From NCBI GenBank assembly GCA_028708425.1, contig JAQVYY010000002.1:1-64000 (forward strand): DNA of 64,000 nucleotides, read 5' to 3'. Position numbers and translations under genes: made by a program. How positions within the stretch are numbered: position 1 is the first letter of the stretch; each line of letters starts with the position of its first letter. Below the pieces are notes generated by a model that saw nothing but the letters and a program-made list of their open reading frames with translations, was not told the DNA's origin and searched no databases. This document shows, one piece after another, positions 21,331 to 28,977 of this stretch. The DNA is from Bacteroidales bacterium (GTDB lineage: Bacteria; Bacteroidota; Bacteroidia; Bacteroidales; Tenuifilaceae).

Positions 21331-21375
21331 TCCGCATTATTCATCAAATTTATTAAAGATGAATAATTGGGGTTA
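21328..21375 (+). repeat. Interspersed hairpin element, minimal copy
   Basis: AATCCGCATTATTCATC, a 12-base A/T loop and GATGAATAATTGGGGTT form a long hairpin. This is the two-arm minimal form of the element. It begins in the porin stop codon (TAA, 21328-21330) and is followed by ATTTTTTATT, so it could also end porin transcription. Confidence 0.85.
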
Positions 21376-21568
21376 TTTTTTATTGATGATTTTTAGGGCG
21401 AAAAACTACTCGTTTATTTAATAAAACACCTATTTACTTGACTTGTATACTATTTAGCCAGAACTTAGCTAATGCTATACCCATGTAGTTATGCTGTTAA
21501 TGCTTCGATTCTAGTTTTTGTTGGCAGCCTTTTTACGGCGACTAAAAGCGAATTGAACTATAAGGAAT

Positions 21569-21717
21569 TTAACCTGCATTATTCATTAAATTTGTAACAG
21601 ATGAATACAAACGCGGGGTACCCCAATATAGTCGAGCCCAGTTTTGGACAACAAAATTGGAGGTGAAACTAAGTCGCTGTCGGAAACAGCAATTATTCGA
21701 ATGAATAATTTGGGATA
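21569..21717 (+). repeat. Interspersed hairpin element, full-length copy
   Basis: It starts TTAACCTGCATTATTCATTA and continues with GATGAATAC, GCGGGGTACCCC, CCCAGTTTTGG, CGCTGTCGGAAACAGC and AATTATTCGAATGAATAATT. It lies 45 bases before the following gene. Between this copy and the minimal copy (21376-21568) I see no gene. Confidence 0.88.
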
Positions 21718-21762
21718 AGCATAAAAAAGGAGTTACCTAGTATTCATGAAATTTTAGGCAAA

Positions 21763-22788
21763 ATGAGAAAGCTAACCATTATAATTTTATTCTTTGTCCA
21801 GCTGGCCACTGCACAGCAATGGGAGGAAATGGTTTTTATTGAACGCGACGGCTATTTTGTTAGGTCAACCTCCGAATTAGCAGGCAATGCGCAACCCCAA
21901 GAGTACGCTCACAGTAAGTACAGCCCTACTAACGCAGTCGATGGTAACTACCAAACAGCATGGGTCGATGGGGTATCTGGTTACGGTATTGGCGAGTCGA
22001 TATTTGTATCCATTCCCAACAATTGTAGTGTTATTAACATACTTGGCGGATACGGGAAAAGCGAAGCCCTTTTCAATCTTAACAGCCGACCAAAAGCGAT
22101 AAGGCTAAAATGCCATGTTGGCATTAATCCAACGGGTTACGTTTCTGAAATCGCATCAATTTTTAAAACCCAAAAATACGGTAAGGAGTACGTTCTTCAT
22201 TTGGACGACGTAGATTCGCTTCAGTCGTTTGCATTTCCATTTCAACATGGTAAGCTAAGCAGTTTTGGTGATAGCGTAAAGGAGAAATATTTTGAGCAAT
22301 TTACCGAACCAATATTTCAGATGCACCATTTTGTTGAGATTGAGATTATTGATGTTTATAAGGGGTCAAAGTACAGCGATACGTGCATTAGCGAAATATT
22401 TTTCAACAATTCGTATGTGCCCGATTACCGAAAGCAAAACTTTACTGGTGTACTCGATATTTATGTTGATGAACAGAATGAGAGCCGATTACTGATTGAT
22501 ACTCAATACGACAAGGGTATTGAGGTGTTGAACTCTCCCGAGGCAATACTTCAGCTGCTCGAAACGTCGGTCGATAAACGGTGGGCAATCCTAATTAGCG
22601 CTCCTGCATTTGCTGGTGAGGGCAGGGTGGCAACGGAGTACCTCCTTTTTAATACGCATTTAGGAAAAGTAATGAATGCTGACATCGAAAGAGCTATTGG
22701 CGCACCGCTATTTGGTCCCTTGTTTATTGTTGAACGATATGGTAATATTGTAGTTGAGCATTCGAGGGGGGAGGTGCTGGTTCGTTAG
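21763..22788 (+). CDS. Secreted NADase-type glycan-binding (discoidin-like) domain protein
   Basis: A 341-residue secreted protein with signal peptide MRKLTIIILFFVQLATAQQ. Residues about 40-210 match the discoidin-like NADase-type glycan-binding fold: SKYSPTNAVDGNYQTAWVDG, GYGIGESIFVSIPN, INILGGYGKSEALFNLNSRPKAIRL, and CISEIFFNN near the end. The C-terminal 120 residues (FTGVLDIYVDEQNESRLL onward) are not recognised. A cell-surface carbohydrate-binding role is plausible. It is isolated between two intergenic gaps. Confidence 0.72.
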   Translation: MRKLTIIILFFVQLATAQQWEEMVFIERDGYFVRSTSELAGNAQPQEYAHSKYSPTNAVDGNYQTAWVDGVSGYGIGESIFVSIPNNCSVINILGGYGKSEALFNLNSRPKAIRLKCHVGINPTGYVSEIASIFKTQKYGKEYVLHLDDVDSLQSFAFPFQHGKLSSFGDSVKEKYFEQFTEPIFQMHHFVEIEIIDVYKGSKYSDTCISEIFFNNSYVPDYRKQNFTGVLDIYVDEQNESRLLIDTQYDKGIEVLNSPEAILQLLETSVDKRWAILISAPAFAGEGRVATEYLLFNTHLGKVMNADIERAIGAPLFGPLFIVERYGNIVVEHSRGEVLVR

Positions 22789-23023
22789 CATTTTGTTCTT
22801 TTCAAGATAAAGGGGTAATTTGCTCAGCCTGCTTTGCTGAGAAGTTCAGTAAACCCAGGTTTTAGTGAGCATGATTTATTTTGTTACAGGTTCTTCCTTT
22901 CAGAACTAATAATAGATTATAAAATAATATTACTTTTATGGTGTTGCAAAAAGAAATTGCGGTGCAGCTGTAATTTTTAGTTGTAATGCAGTATAAAGAT
23001 ATACACTATATAATTAATTGAAT

Positions 23024-23980
23024 ATGTACGATTTACTACATGGTATTGACTCGCTACATTTGAATTTTTCTGAGGGCGGGCTTCTTTTTATGAACATTAC
23101 CCTTGCCGTTATTATGTTTGGTGTGGCGCTAGGCATTAAGGTTGAAAACTTTAAAAACATTGTAAACTATCCTAAGTCGGCTATTCTGGGGGTATTCTCT
23201 CAGTTTGTTTTGCTACCTGCGTTAACATTTGTGCTGGTTATTATTCTAAATCCACCACCATCTATTGCAATGGCCATGATACTAATTGCGGCGTGCCCAG
23301 GGGGTAATATTTCGAACTTTATCTCATCGTTAGCCAATGCAAATGTTGAGCTGTCGGTTAGCCTAACGGCTATCGCAACCCTGTTGGCCACCTTTTTAAC
23401 GCCAATAAACTTTGCGTTTTGGGGTGGCATGTACGTTCGCTATTCACAACGAGCGCTTCACCTAAATATCCCCATAGAGATTGATTTCTTGCAAATGGCG
23501 CAAACCGTATTTATACTGTTAGGTATACCCCTAATCCTTGGAATGTGGGTTGGGCACAAATTTCCTCGCTTTGCGGCTAAGTACTTAAAGCCCATTAAGA
23601 TTGGGTCTATTATTCTATATCTCACATTTATTTTTGGGGCAATTTATGCTAATACGGATTTTATGGGGATGATTTTAATTCCTATAAGTGCCATCATTTT
23701 TCTGCTTAATGCACAAACCCTGTTTACTGGTTATATTGTGGGATTATTGGGTCGGGTTCCCCGTGCCGATCGTCGATCGTTAAGTATCGAAACCGGCATA
23801 CAGAACTCTGGGCTTGCCCTAATTCTAATTTTTAACCCCAAGCTATTTAACGCAAATGGGGGAATGGCTGTTATGGCTGCCTGGTGGGGTATTTGGCAAA
23901 TGGTTAGCGGGCTGCTTCTAGCGTATTTACTAGCTAAAATTAGGCTACCCAAGCTAAAGATGGTAAAAATAAGGCGGTAG
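23024..23980 (+). CDS. Bile acid:sodium symporter (BASS) family transporter
   Basis: A 318-residue inner-membrane protein with nine to ten hydrophobic helices. Family signatures are MFGVALGIKVENFKNI, AACPGGNISNFISSLANANVELSVSLTAIATLLATFLTP (inverted-repeat crossover helices) and SIETGIQNSGLALILIF. BASS proteins import organic anions with Na+; the substrate here is unknown. The frame is also open from a TTG at 23018, but the ATG at 23024 is preferred. Confidence 0.88.
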   Translation: MYDLLHGIDSLHLNFSEGGLLFMNITLAVIMFGVALGIKVENFKNIVNYPKSAILGVFSQFVLLPALTFVLVIILNPPPSIAMAMILIAACPGGNISNFISSLANANVELSVSLTAIATLLATFLTPINFAFWGGMYVRYSQRALHLNIPIEIDFLQMAQTVFILLGIPLILGMWVGHKFPRFAAKYLKPIKIGSIILYLTFIFGAIYANTDFMGMILIPISAIIFLLNAQTLFTGYIVGLLGRVPRADRRSLSIETGIQNSGLALILIFNPKLFNANGGMAVMAAWWGIWQMVSGLLLAYLLAKIRLPKLKMVKIRR

Positions 23981-24109
23981 TTTGGTGTTTTTACTAGTTA
24001 GTTGCAGGCAATGCTAAGAAATGAAATGCATTTGGGAGGCGAATAGTTTCATTGGAATAGTTTCATTGTTTAAATTTCATGAAAACAAGTATCACACTGA
24101 CAGAAACAC

Positions 24110-25396
24110 ATGAGCATGAGAGGATTTAATGAAATTTTATTTTCTATAATTTTATTTTTTTCAGCAATAGACACCTGTACAGCGTCAGTTGCAACAGGAA
24201 TTGATAATTTCAAAGACAAAGCGATTGAAGCTTTTAAAAGCGAAGATTATAAAAAAGCCGTTGACATTTTAAACACTGCCATTGAGAACGGGCTTGAAGA
24301 TGCTGAAACGTATTACTACCTAGGCTATTTTACTCACTACATGCTATATGACTCAAAGCCTCTGATTAAAGAAAACCATATCGAATACTCTAACAAGGTA
24401 ATAGAGTACCTCGAAAAAGCACTAGCTCTTGACCCTGATTTAAGGGACGCATACTCTTTAATAGGAATTGAATACGGTGCTAAAGCGATGCGTGCCCTAT
24501 ATCAAGAAAACAAGAATGATTATATTAAGTTGTATAAGGCTGGACATGAAAAGGGTGGCTTTCCTGATTGGCAGATTGAATTTGGCAGAAACATTCTAAA
24601 AAGTTGTGATGAAAATGCTATCGTTTTCCTAGGCGGAGATTTTGACTATAATGCGGTGCGTTACCTTCAGTCTATAGAGAACTATCGAACCGATGTTACC
24701 GCTATTCCAATTGGTCATTTAGACCGCCCTTGGTTTGTAAAAACATTGAAAAATGGATTTAACCCTTTAGTTAGAGAAATCCCAATTAGCTTATCAACGT
24801 ATGACATTGAAGATATGCGAAACTACAAATGGGATACCTTGCAAATTGAAATTCCAGTAAATAAAATGCTTATTGAAAAATATGGGCTGGAAGTTGATTA
24901 CACCATGAAATGGAAACTCGAGCCAGACCTAAAATCTGAAAGGCGTACCTATCTTAGCCCTAGAAGGGCTCTATTAGCAGATATTATCTTAACAAATAGG
25001 TGGGAAAGACCAATTCACTTTTCTTATACATGCCAGCCAAAATTTCGTGCAGGGTTAGATAATTTCTTTCAAGTGTATGGTATGACCTATAAACTCTTAC
25101 CATTTGAAACTAAAGAGACAAATTATTACATCAATCCTAACATGGTAAGCAGTATAATGCTGAATGAAGAAAATTTCTCAAGTTTTAAAACCATTGAAAC
25201 AGCTGACATTCCAAGAGACTCATATATTCTTAATAACTATTATCAAATATTAATACAATTGGCGGTCTTTTATCAAAAGAGCAACCAAGAAGAAAGATTA
25301 AATAGCATCATAAATTTTATTGAGAATCATTTAACAACCACTAAATTAGGCTCTGATAGATATTTAGAATATTTGAAAAAGTTATCTAATGAATAA
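24110..25396 (+). CDS. Secreted TPR protein with a DUF2723-tail-like domain
   Basis: A 428-residue protein beginning with a signal peptide (MRGFNEILFSIILFFSAIDTCTAS; the ATG at 24116 is equally possible). Residues about 30-130 form TPR-like helices (AIEAFKSEDYKKAVDILNTAIENGLEDAETYYYLG). Residues about 165-330 resemble the soluble C-terminal part of Bacteroidetes DUF2723 membrane proteins: ENAIVFLGGDFDYNAVRYLQ, YRTDVTAIPIGHLDRPWFVK, and RPIHFSYTCQ. The catalytic membrane half of DUF2723 is absent. It lies directly before an attC-like repeat and a broken gene, in an accessory patch. The function is unknown. Confidence 0.65.
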   Translation: MSMRGFNEILFSIILFFSAIDTCTASVATGIDNFKDKAIEAFKSEDYKKAVDILNTAIENGLEDAETYYYLGYFTHYMLYDSKPLIKENHIEYSNKVIEYLEKALALDPDLRDAYSLIGIEYGAKAMRALYQENKNDYIKLYKAGHEKGGFPDWQIEFGRNILKSCDENAIVFLGGDFDYNAVRYLQSIENYRTDVTAIPIGHLDRPWFVKTLKNGFNPLVREIPISLSTYDIEDMRNYKWDTLQIEIPVNKMLIEKYGLEVDYTMKWKLEPDLKSERRTYLSPRRALLADIILTNRWERPIHFSYTCQPKFRAGLDNFFQVYGMTYKLLPFETKETNYYINPNMVSSIMLNEENFSSFKTIETADIPRDSYILNNYYQILIQLAVFYQKSNQEERLNSIINFIENHLTTTKLGSDRYLEYLKKLSNE

Positions 25397-25413
25397 AAAA
25401 GCACAGCTTGCAA

Positions 25414-25539
25414 TAACGGGTATAAAATATAGCGGTTTCAGGTGTTTCCGAGCGTTTTAGCTCGCATCAGGGTTTGTAGCGTGGGATGAAAACGATGCAC
25501 CACGTTCTCGCCCACTGCTCACACCGCCATCCGTTAAGC
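25414..25539 (+). repeat. attC-like imperfect palindromic repeat
   Basis: The ends TAACGG (25414-25419) and CCGTTA (25531-25536) are inverted. Inside them AGCGGT (25431) faces ACCGCC (25523), and CGAGC/GCTCG (25449-25464) forms an internal hairpin. The right end CCGTTAAGC contains GTTAAGC, which fits the integron core-site consensus GTTRRRY; the left end does not give a clean RYYYAAC. A diverged relative of its right half lies at 27992-28033. Confidence 0.45.
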
Positions 25540-25582
25540 GCAAAAATTAAAAAAACACCTAAAATCAACAACCTAAATATTT

Positions 25583-26778
25583 ATGAATACAAAAAAATAT
25601 TTATCCTATTTTTAACACTCAGTACGTTATACTCTTGTACTGACTACTCCTCGGAAAAGTATCTGGAAACCGTATTAAAGAACCTTGACAAAATTGAAAC
25701 GGCTAGTTATACTGAAATCGTTGAGCAATGGCATCATGGAGATACTGCTGCAGCTGCTACTTACCGTCATCTTGTTAGGGAGTACTCTTATTCCACTGAC
25801 ACAACTATTGGGTCAAAATTTGTCGTGCTAGACAAGTGAGATTCAACAACTTTCATCTCCGGTTATGATGGCTTAGTAAGAGCAAACTCATACCATGAAG
25901 ATGAAGTAATCGTAGTTGATGATTTTACAGCAAGACCCTTACCTTTCAGACCAACTTCTCCACCGTTCTTTAATTATACCCATAGCATTATTAAATACGC
26001 TACCACAACAAATGACAGTATAAATCTTCAAATTGAAGACCTCAAGAATTCTATCTACTTGAAACTTGTAATTTACGAAGAGAATCAGATAGAATTTTTC
26101 GGCAAACCCTTTCGTATGCCAATATCACCTTACAGCTTTGATAACAGCTCAATTTATGAAATTTGGGTAGATAAGACCACAGACTTGCCCTATAAAGTTA
26201 GAAGGGAAATGTCACACAATATCTCTGTAACCATTTGCAAAGACATCAGGCTGAACCAACTGGATATCAACAGCTTTAAACTAAATGATTACTTCCCTGA
26301 GCACTATCAAATTGTTCCTTACGGCAAAGGAAGCACTAGGCCAAAAACGGATAGGTTAACAGGGAAGCCAGCACCTCATTGGGTGCTAGAATCAAGTGCC
26401 GACACAACAATAAGCATCAAACAGCTGAAGAGCAAAGTACTACTCATTCAATTTACTAGCGTTAGTTGTGGCCCCTGCCGTGCATCGGTTGATTTTATGA
26501 AAGAAGTAAACGAATCTTATAGCAAGGAAGACGTTGATGTGGTAGCGATTGAATGCAGCAGCAAGAATCTAAACGTACTAAAAACTTACTCAAAAAGGAG
26601 TAATTTCGATTACAAGTTTTTGCTCTCAACAAGAGCAGTTAAAGCAGATTATTCTATAAGCTCATTCCCCGTATTTTTTATAATAGATCAGGAGAGAATA
26701 GTCCAAAAAGTGGTCAATGGCTATGCAAAAGGCCAAACTGACAAGGAAATCAGAGAAATCATTGAATCGCTCATTTAA
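25583..26778 (+). pseudogene. Broken TlpA-like thioredoxin-fold lipoprotein gene
   Basis: The reading frame encodes a lipoprotein-like N-terminus (KKIFILFLTLSTLYSCTD) and a central Bacteroidetes-specific domain. A C-terminal thioredoxin fold carries the redox motif SCGPCRASVDFMKEV and SSFPVFFIIDQ. Two lesions are visible. The ATG at 25583 runs out of frame through an A7 tract (25590-25596); an eighth A would restore MNTKKIFILFLTL. An in-frame TGA at 25837-25839 interrupts ...FVVLDK / DSTTFISGYDGL.... Downstream the frame continues unchanged to the TAA at 26776. The likely ancestral role was a periplasmic thiol-disulphide oxidoreductase. Confidence 0.82.
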
Positions 26779-26812
26779 CCCACATTTGTATTCATCCTTA
26801 ATAAATTTGATG
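26776..26812 (+). repeat. Left part of an interspersed hairpin element split by IS30
   Basis: TAACCCACATTTGTATTCATC, then the A/T loop and TTTGATG, is the left arm of the element. The right arm GATGAATAATGCGGG continues at 27940-27954 beyond the IS. The first TAA is the stop codon of the thioredoxin-like reading frame. Confidence 0.75.
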
Positions 26813-26818
26813 CAGGAT

Positions 26819-27799
26819 TCAAGTTATAAATGCAACTTTTCCGTCGTTATTAATTGCTTGTAAAAATACTTGATTTGGAGACAAAAAACCAAATCTTTTT
26901 CTAGGTCTATTATTTAGCTTATCCTCTACATATTTAAGGCGTTCTTCCGTTATTAGATTGAAATCATACCCCTTAGGGAAATACTGTCTTAACAACCCAT
27001 TGAAATTCTCATTAGCTCCTCTTTCCCAGCTATGATAAGGCCTTGCAAAGAAGTAGTCAATTTCTAAACCAGCCGCTATGTCTTTATGCAAAGTAAATTC
27101 CTTCCCATTGTCAGAGGTAATTGTTTTTAAAAAAAACTTCCATTCTTTGAGTATTTCTAAGGTTTTTTCTTTTACCTCTTCGGCTGATTTTGACTTTAAA
27201 AGGGCAATTTTTGCTTTCCCTGTGGCCCTATCATTGATCGTTAGGATAGCTTTCTTGTGATTTTTACCAATGACTAGGTCTATTTCTAAGTCGCCGACTC
27301 GTAGTTTTTCATCTACTACCTTGGGGCGTTTCTCTATGCTCACCCTGTCTGGTATTTGTCCCCTTTTATCTTTGGATGCTCCTCGCTTCCGGTAACGTTT
27401 CCCCTGAGTCCTCAGATGAGTGTATAGTGTTCCGCCCTTCCTCTTGTCCTGCCAAATATGTTGATAAATGCGCTCTATCGACACGCAGGGTTTTCCCTCT
27501 AACATCGCTGTTCCAACAATCTGTTCTGGGCTGTAATCTTTCTCGATGAGATGCTCAACAAAACGCTTTATTTTTTGGGTAAACCCTATTCGCTTAGGCT
27601 TCGTTTTATGCCTGTTTGCGCATTTTCTTTCCGCTAATTCTGCCCGATATTCTCCGCTTCTTTTATCGCTGTTTCTTTTTAACTCGCGACACACTACAGA
27701 CTTGTTTTTGCCTATTCTCTCAGCAATAACTTTTTGGGAAAAACCTTCCTTTTTTAACACTTGGATTGTGTACCTTTGTTCTACGGTTAATTGACTCAT
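26819..27799 (-). CDS. IS30-family DDE transposase
   Basis: A 326-residue transposase. The N-terminal helix-turn-helix (MSQLTVEQRYTIQVLKKEGFSQKVIAERIGKNKSVVCREL) would bind the terminal repeats. The catalytic triad is visible as D in GDLEIDLVIG, D in ITSDNGKEF and E in ERGANENFNGLLRQYFPKG. The end NRPRKRFGFLSPNQVF is typical of the family. The length is full, with no frameshift, so the element may still be active. Its last codons overlap the left inverted repeat, as is usual in compact IS elements. Confidence 0.95.
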   Translation of the reverse strand: MSQLTVEQRYTIQVLKKEGFSQKVIAERIGKNKSVVCRELKRNSDKRSGEYRAELAERKCANRHKTKPKRIGFTQKIKRFVEHLIEKDYSPEQIVGTAMLEGKPCVSIERIYQHIWQDKRKGGTLYTHLRTQGKRYRKRGASKDKRGQIPDRVSIEKRPKVVDEKLRVGDLEIDLVIGKNHKKAILTINDRATGKAKIALLKSKSAEEVKEKTLEILKEWKFFLKTITSDNGKEFTLHKDIAAGLEIDYFFARPYHSWERGANENFNGLLRQYFPKGYDFNLITEERLKYVEDKLNNRPRKRFGFLSPNQVFLQAINNDGKVAFIT

Positions 27800-27845
27800 T
27801 TTTTTGCGAATTTTGGACGAGGAGCAAAATGAGAAATTATTTCCA

Positions 27846-27886
27846 TTCAGAAAAAGGGGGAGAACTTTTTCTTCCCTTTTTCTGAA
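27846..27886. other. Perfect 13-bp inverted repeat upstream of the transposase
   Basis: TTCAGAAAAAGGG (27846-27858) and CCCTTTTTCTGAA (27874-27886) lie between the transposase start and the right end of the IS. It may block transcription entering from outside (inference). Confidence 0.7.
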
Positions 27887-27939
27887 AAAATAATTTAAGA
27901 TGCTCTTTCCAAAAGTTGCATTTATTTGTTGAATTTAGG

Positions 27940-27957
27940 GATGAATAATGCGGGATA
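27940..27957 (+). repeat. Right part of the split interspersed hairpin element
   Basis: GATGAATAATGCGGGATA restores the right arm of the element whose left arm ends at 26812. Confidence 0.7.
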
Positions 27958-27991
27958 ATTTCGGGCCAACAGCACTCGCATTGGGCGGTTC

Positions 27992-28033
27992 TTAGCGGCG
28001 GTTGAAGACGATGTACCACTTTCTAAGTGCTCT
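27992..28033 (+). repeat. Diverged partial copy of the attC-like repeat
   Basis: TAGCGGCGGTTGAAGACGAT, then GTACCACTTTCT, aligns with 25477-25510 (TAGCG..GGATGAAAACGATG then CACCACGTTCT) with a few changes and a small deletion. The end GTGCTC also matches. It lies beyond the IS30, so the two copies bracket the broken thioredoxin gene. Confidence 0.4.
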
Positions 28034-28054
28034 GTAATATCGAAAGTTACAAGG

Positions 28055-28846
28055 CTACCAAACCGTTTTAAGCATACCCCCATCAACTGGGATGGTTGTT
28101 CCTGTAATAAACGATGCCCTATCGGATAGCAGAAAAGCAGCTAGATTTCCTAGCTCCTCGGGCTTTCCATATCGCGACAGCGGAATTTGTTCGTAAAACG
28201 ATGAGCGTACCTCGTTAACGCTAATCCCTTTGGTTTTGGCAACAATGCCATCGAGATGTTTTACTCTTTCGGTATCGAGCCTACCGGGCAGAATGTTGTT
28301 TATGCGAATATTGTACGATGCCAAATCGCGCGATAAGCTTTTGGCCAGGCTGGTTACGCCCGAGCGGAAAACATTGGAAAGTAGCAGCATATCAATTGGT
28401 TCCTTTACCGACATTGAGGTAATGGTAACAATGCTCCCCTTTGATGCTTTACGCATAGAGGGTAGCACCTCGCGTATTAACCTTACTGCGCCCATTAAAA
28501 TCAGCTCAAAAGCTGCTTGCCAATCATCATCCGATAGGGAATCGAACATGCCTGCAGGAGGACCACCTGCGTTAACAACCAACCCATCAATGCGGCCGAA
28601 CTGGTCAAGCGCAGCCTTAACCCAATTTCTAATTGACTCGGGCTGGGTAACATCAAGCACACCGTAATCAACATTGGCTCCGCTCTCTTTGGCAATAAGC
28701 ATCGACGAAACTTTCAGCTTCTCCTCGTTTCTACTCCCTATAAATACATTGGCTCCCTCTAAGGCCGAAGCCTGAGCTATAGCATAGCCTAGCCCTTGGC
28801 TGGCACCGGCCACGAGTATGGTTTTCTCTTCAAGTATTGGTTGCAT
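28055..28846 (-). CDS. Atypical short-chain dehydrogenase/reductase family protein
   Basis: A 263-residue Rossmann-fold protein of the SDR superfamily. The nucleotide site GASQGLG (residues 14-20), VNAGGPPAG and the C-terminal FITGTTIPVDGG are present. The usual catalytic Ser is at about 144 (ITSMSV), but the expected YxxxK reads SNVFR (about 157-161). Tyr and Lys are therefore replaced by Ser and Arg. Related FabG-like proteins lacking this pair are known and their chemistry is unclear. It is followed by nothing in its operon. Confidence 0.85.
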   Translation of the reverse strand: MQPILEEKTILVAGASQGLGYAIAQASALEGANVFIGSRNEEKLKVSSMLIAKESGANVDYGVLDVTQPESIRNWVKAALDQFGRIDGLVVNAGGPPAGMFDSLSDDDWQAAFELILMGAVRLIREVLPSMRKASKGSIVTITSMSVKEPIDMLLLSNVFRSGVTSLAKSLSRDLASYNIRINNILPGRLDTERVKHLDGIVAKTKGISVNEVRSSFYEQIPLSRYGKPEELGNLAAFLLSDRASFITGTTIPVDGGMLKTVW

Positions 28847-28897
28847 ATTATATGGTTTTTATGCTAAGGTAACTAAATTGGCACAATAAAAGTAATA

Positions 28898-28945
28898 TAA
28901 CCCGCATCATTCATCAAATTTGTAAAAGATGAATAATTGGGGATA
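28898..28945 (+). repeat. Interspersed hairpin element, minimal copy
   Basis: TAACCCGCATCATTCATC, a 12-base loop and GATGAATAATTGGGGATA. It lies between the end of the RND operon and the SDR gene. The flanking TA dinucleotides are visible on both sides. Confidence 0.85.
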
Positions 28946-28977
28946 AGGGTTGCTCTTTGGGTAATAAAGATTAATTC

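Larger units (their letters stand above)
26813..27939 (-). mobile_element. IS30-family insertion sequence
   Basis: A 1.1-kb element containing one transposase gene. The imperfect terminal inverted repeats share the block ATAAATGCAACTTTT and a further ATTCAA (26817-26843 and 27909-27934). The flanking sequences both contain GATG (26809-26812 and 27940-27943), a candidate target duplication inside an interspersed hairpin element. The exact ends are uncertain by a few bases. Confidence 0.85.

Noticed and set aside
25837-25839. TGA as a selenocysteine codon in the thioredoxin-like gene
   Set aside because: It is far from the CGPC redox site, no SECIS-like hairpin was recognised directly after it, and a second lesion exists at the start of the gene.
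27837-28019. 60-codon leftward frame at the right end of the IS30
   Set aside because: It crosses the terminal inverted repeat and the attC-like repeat, and has no recognisable features.
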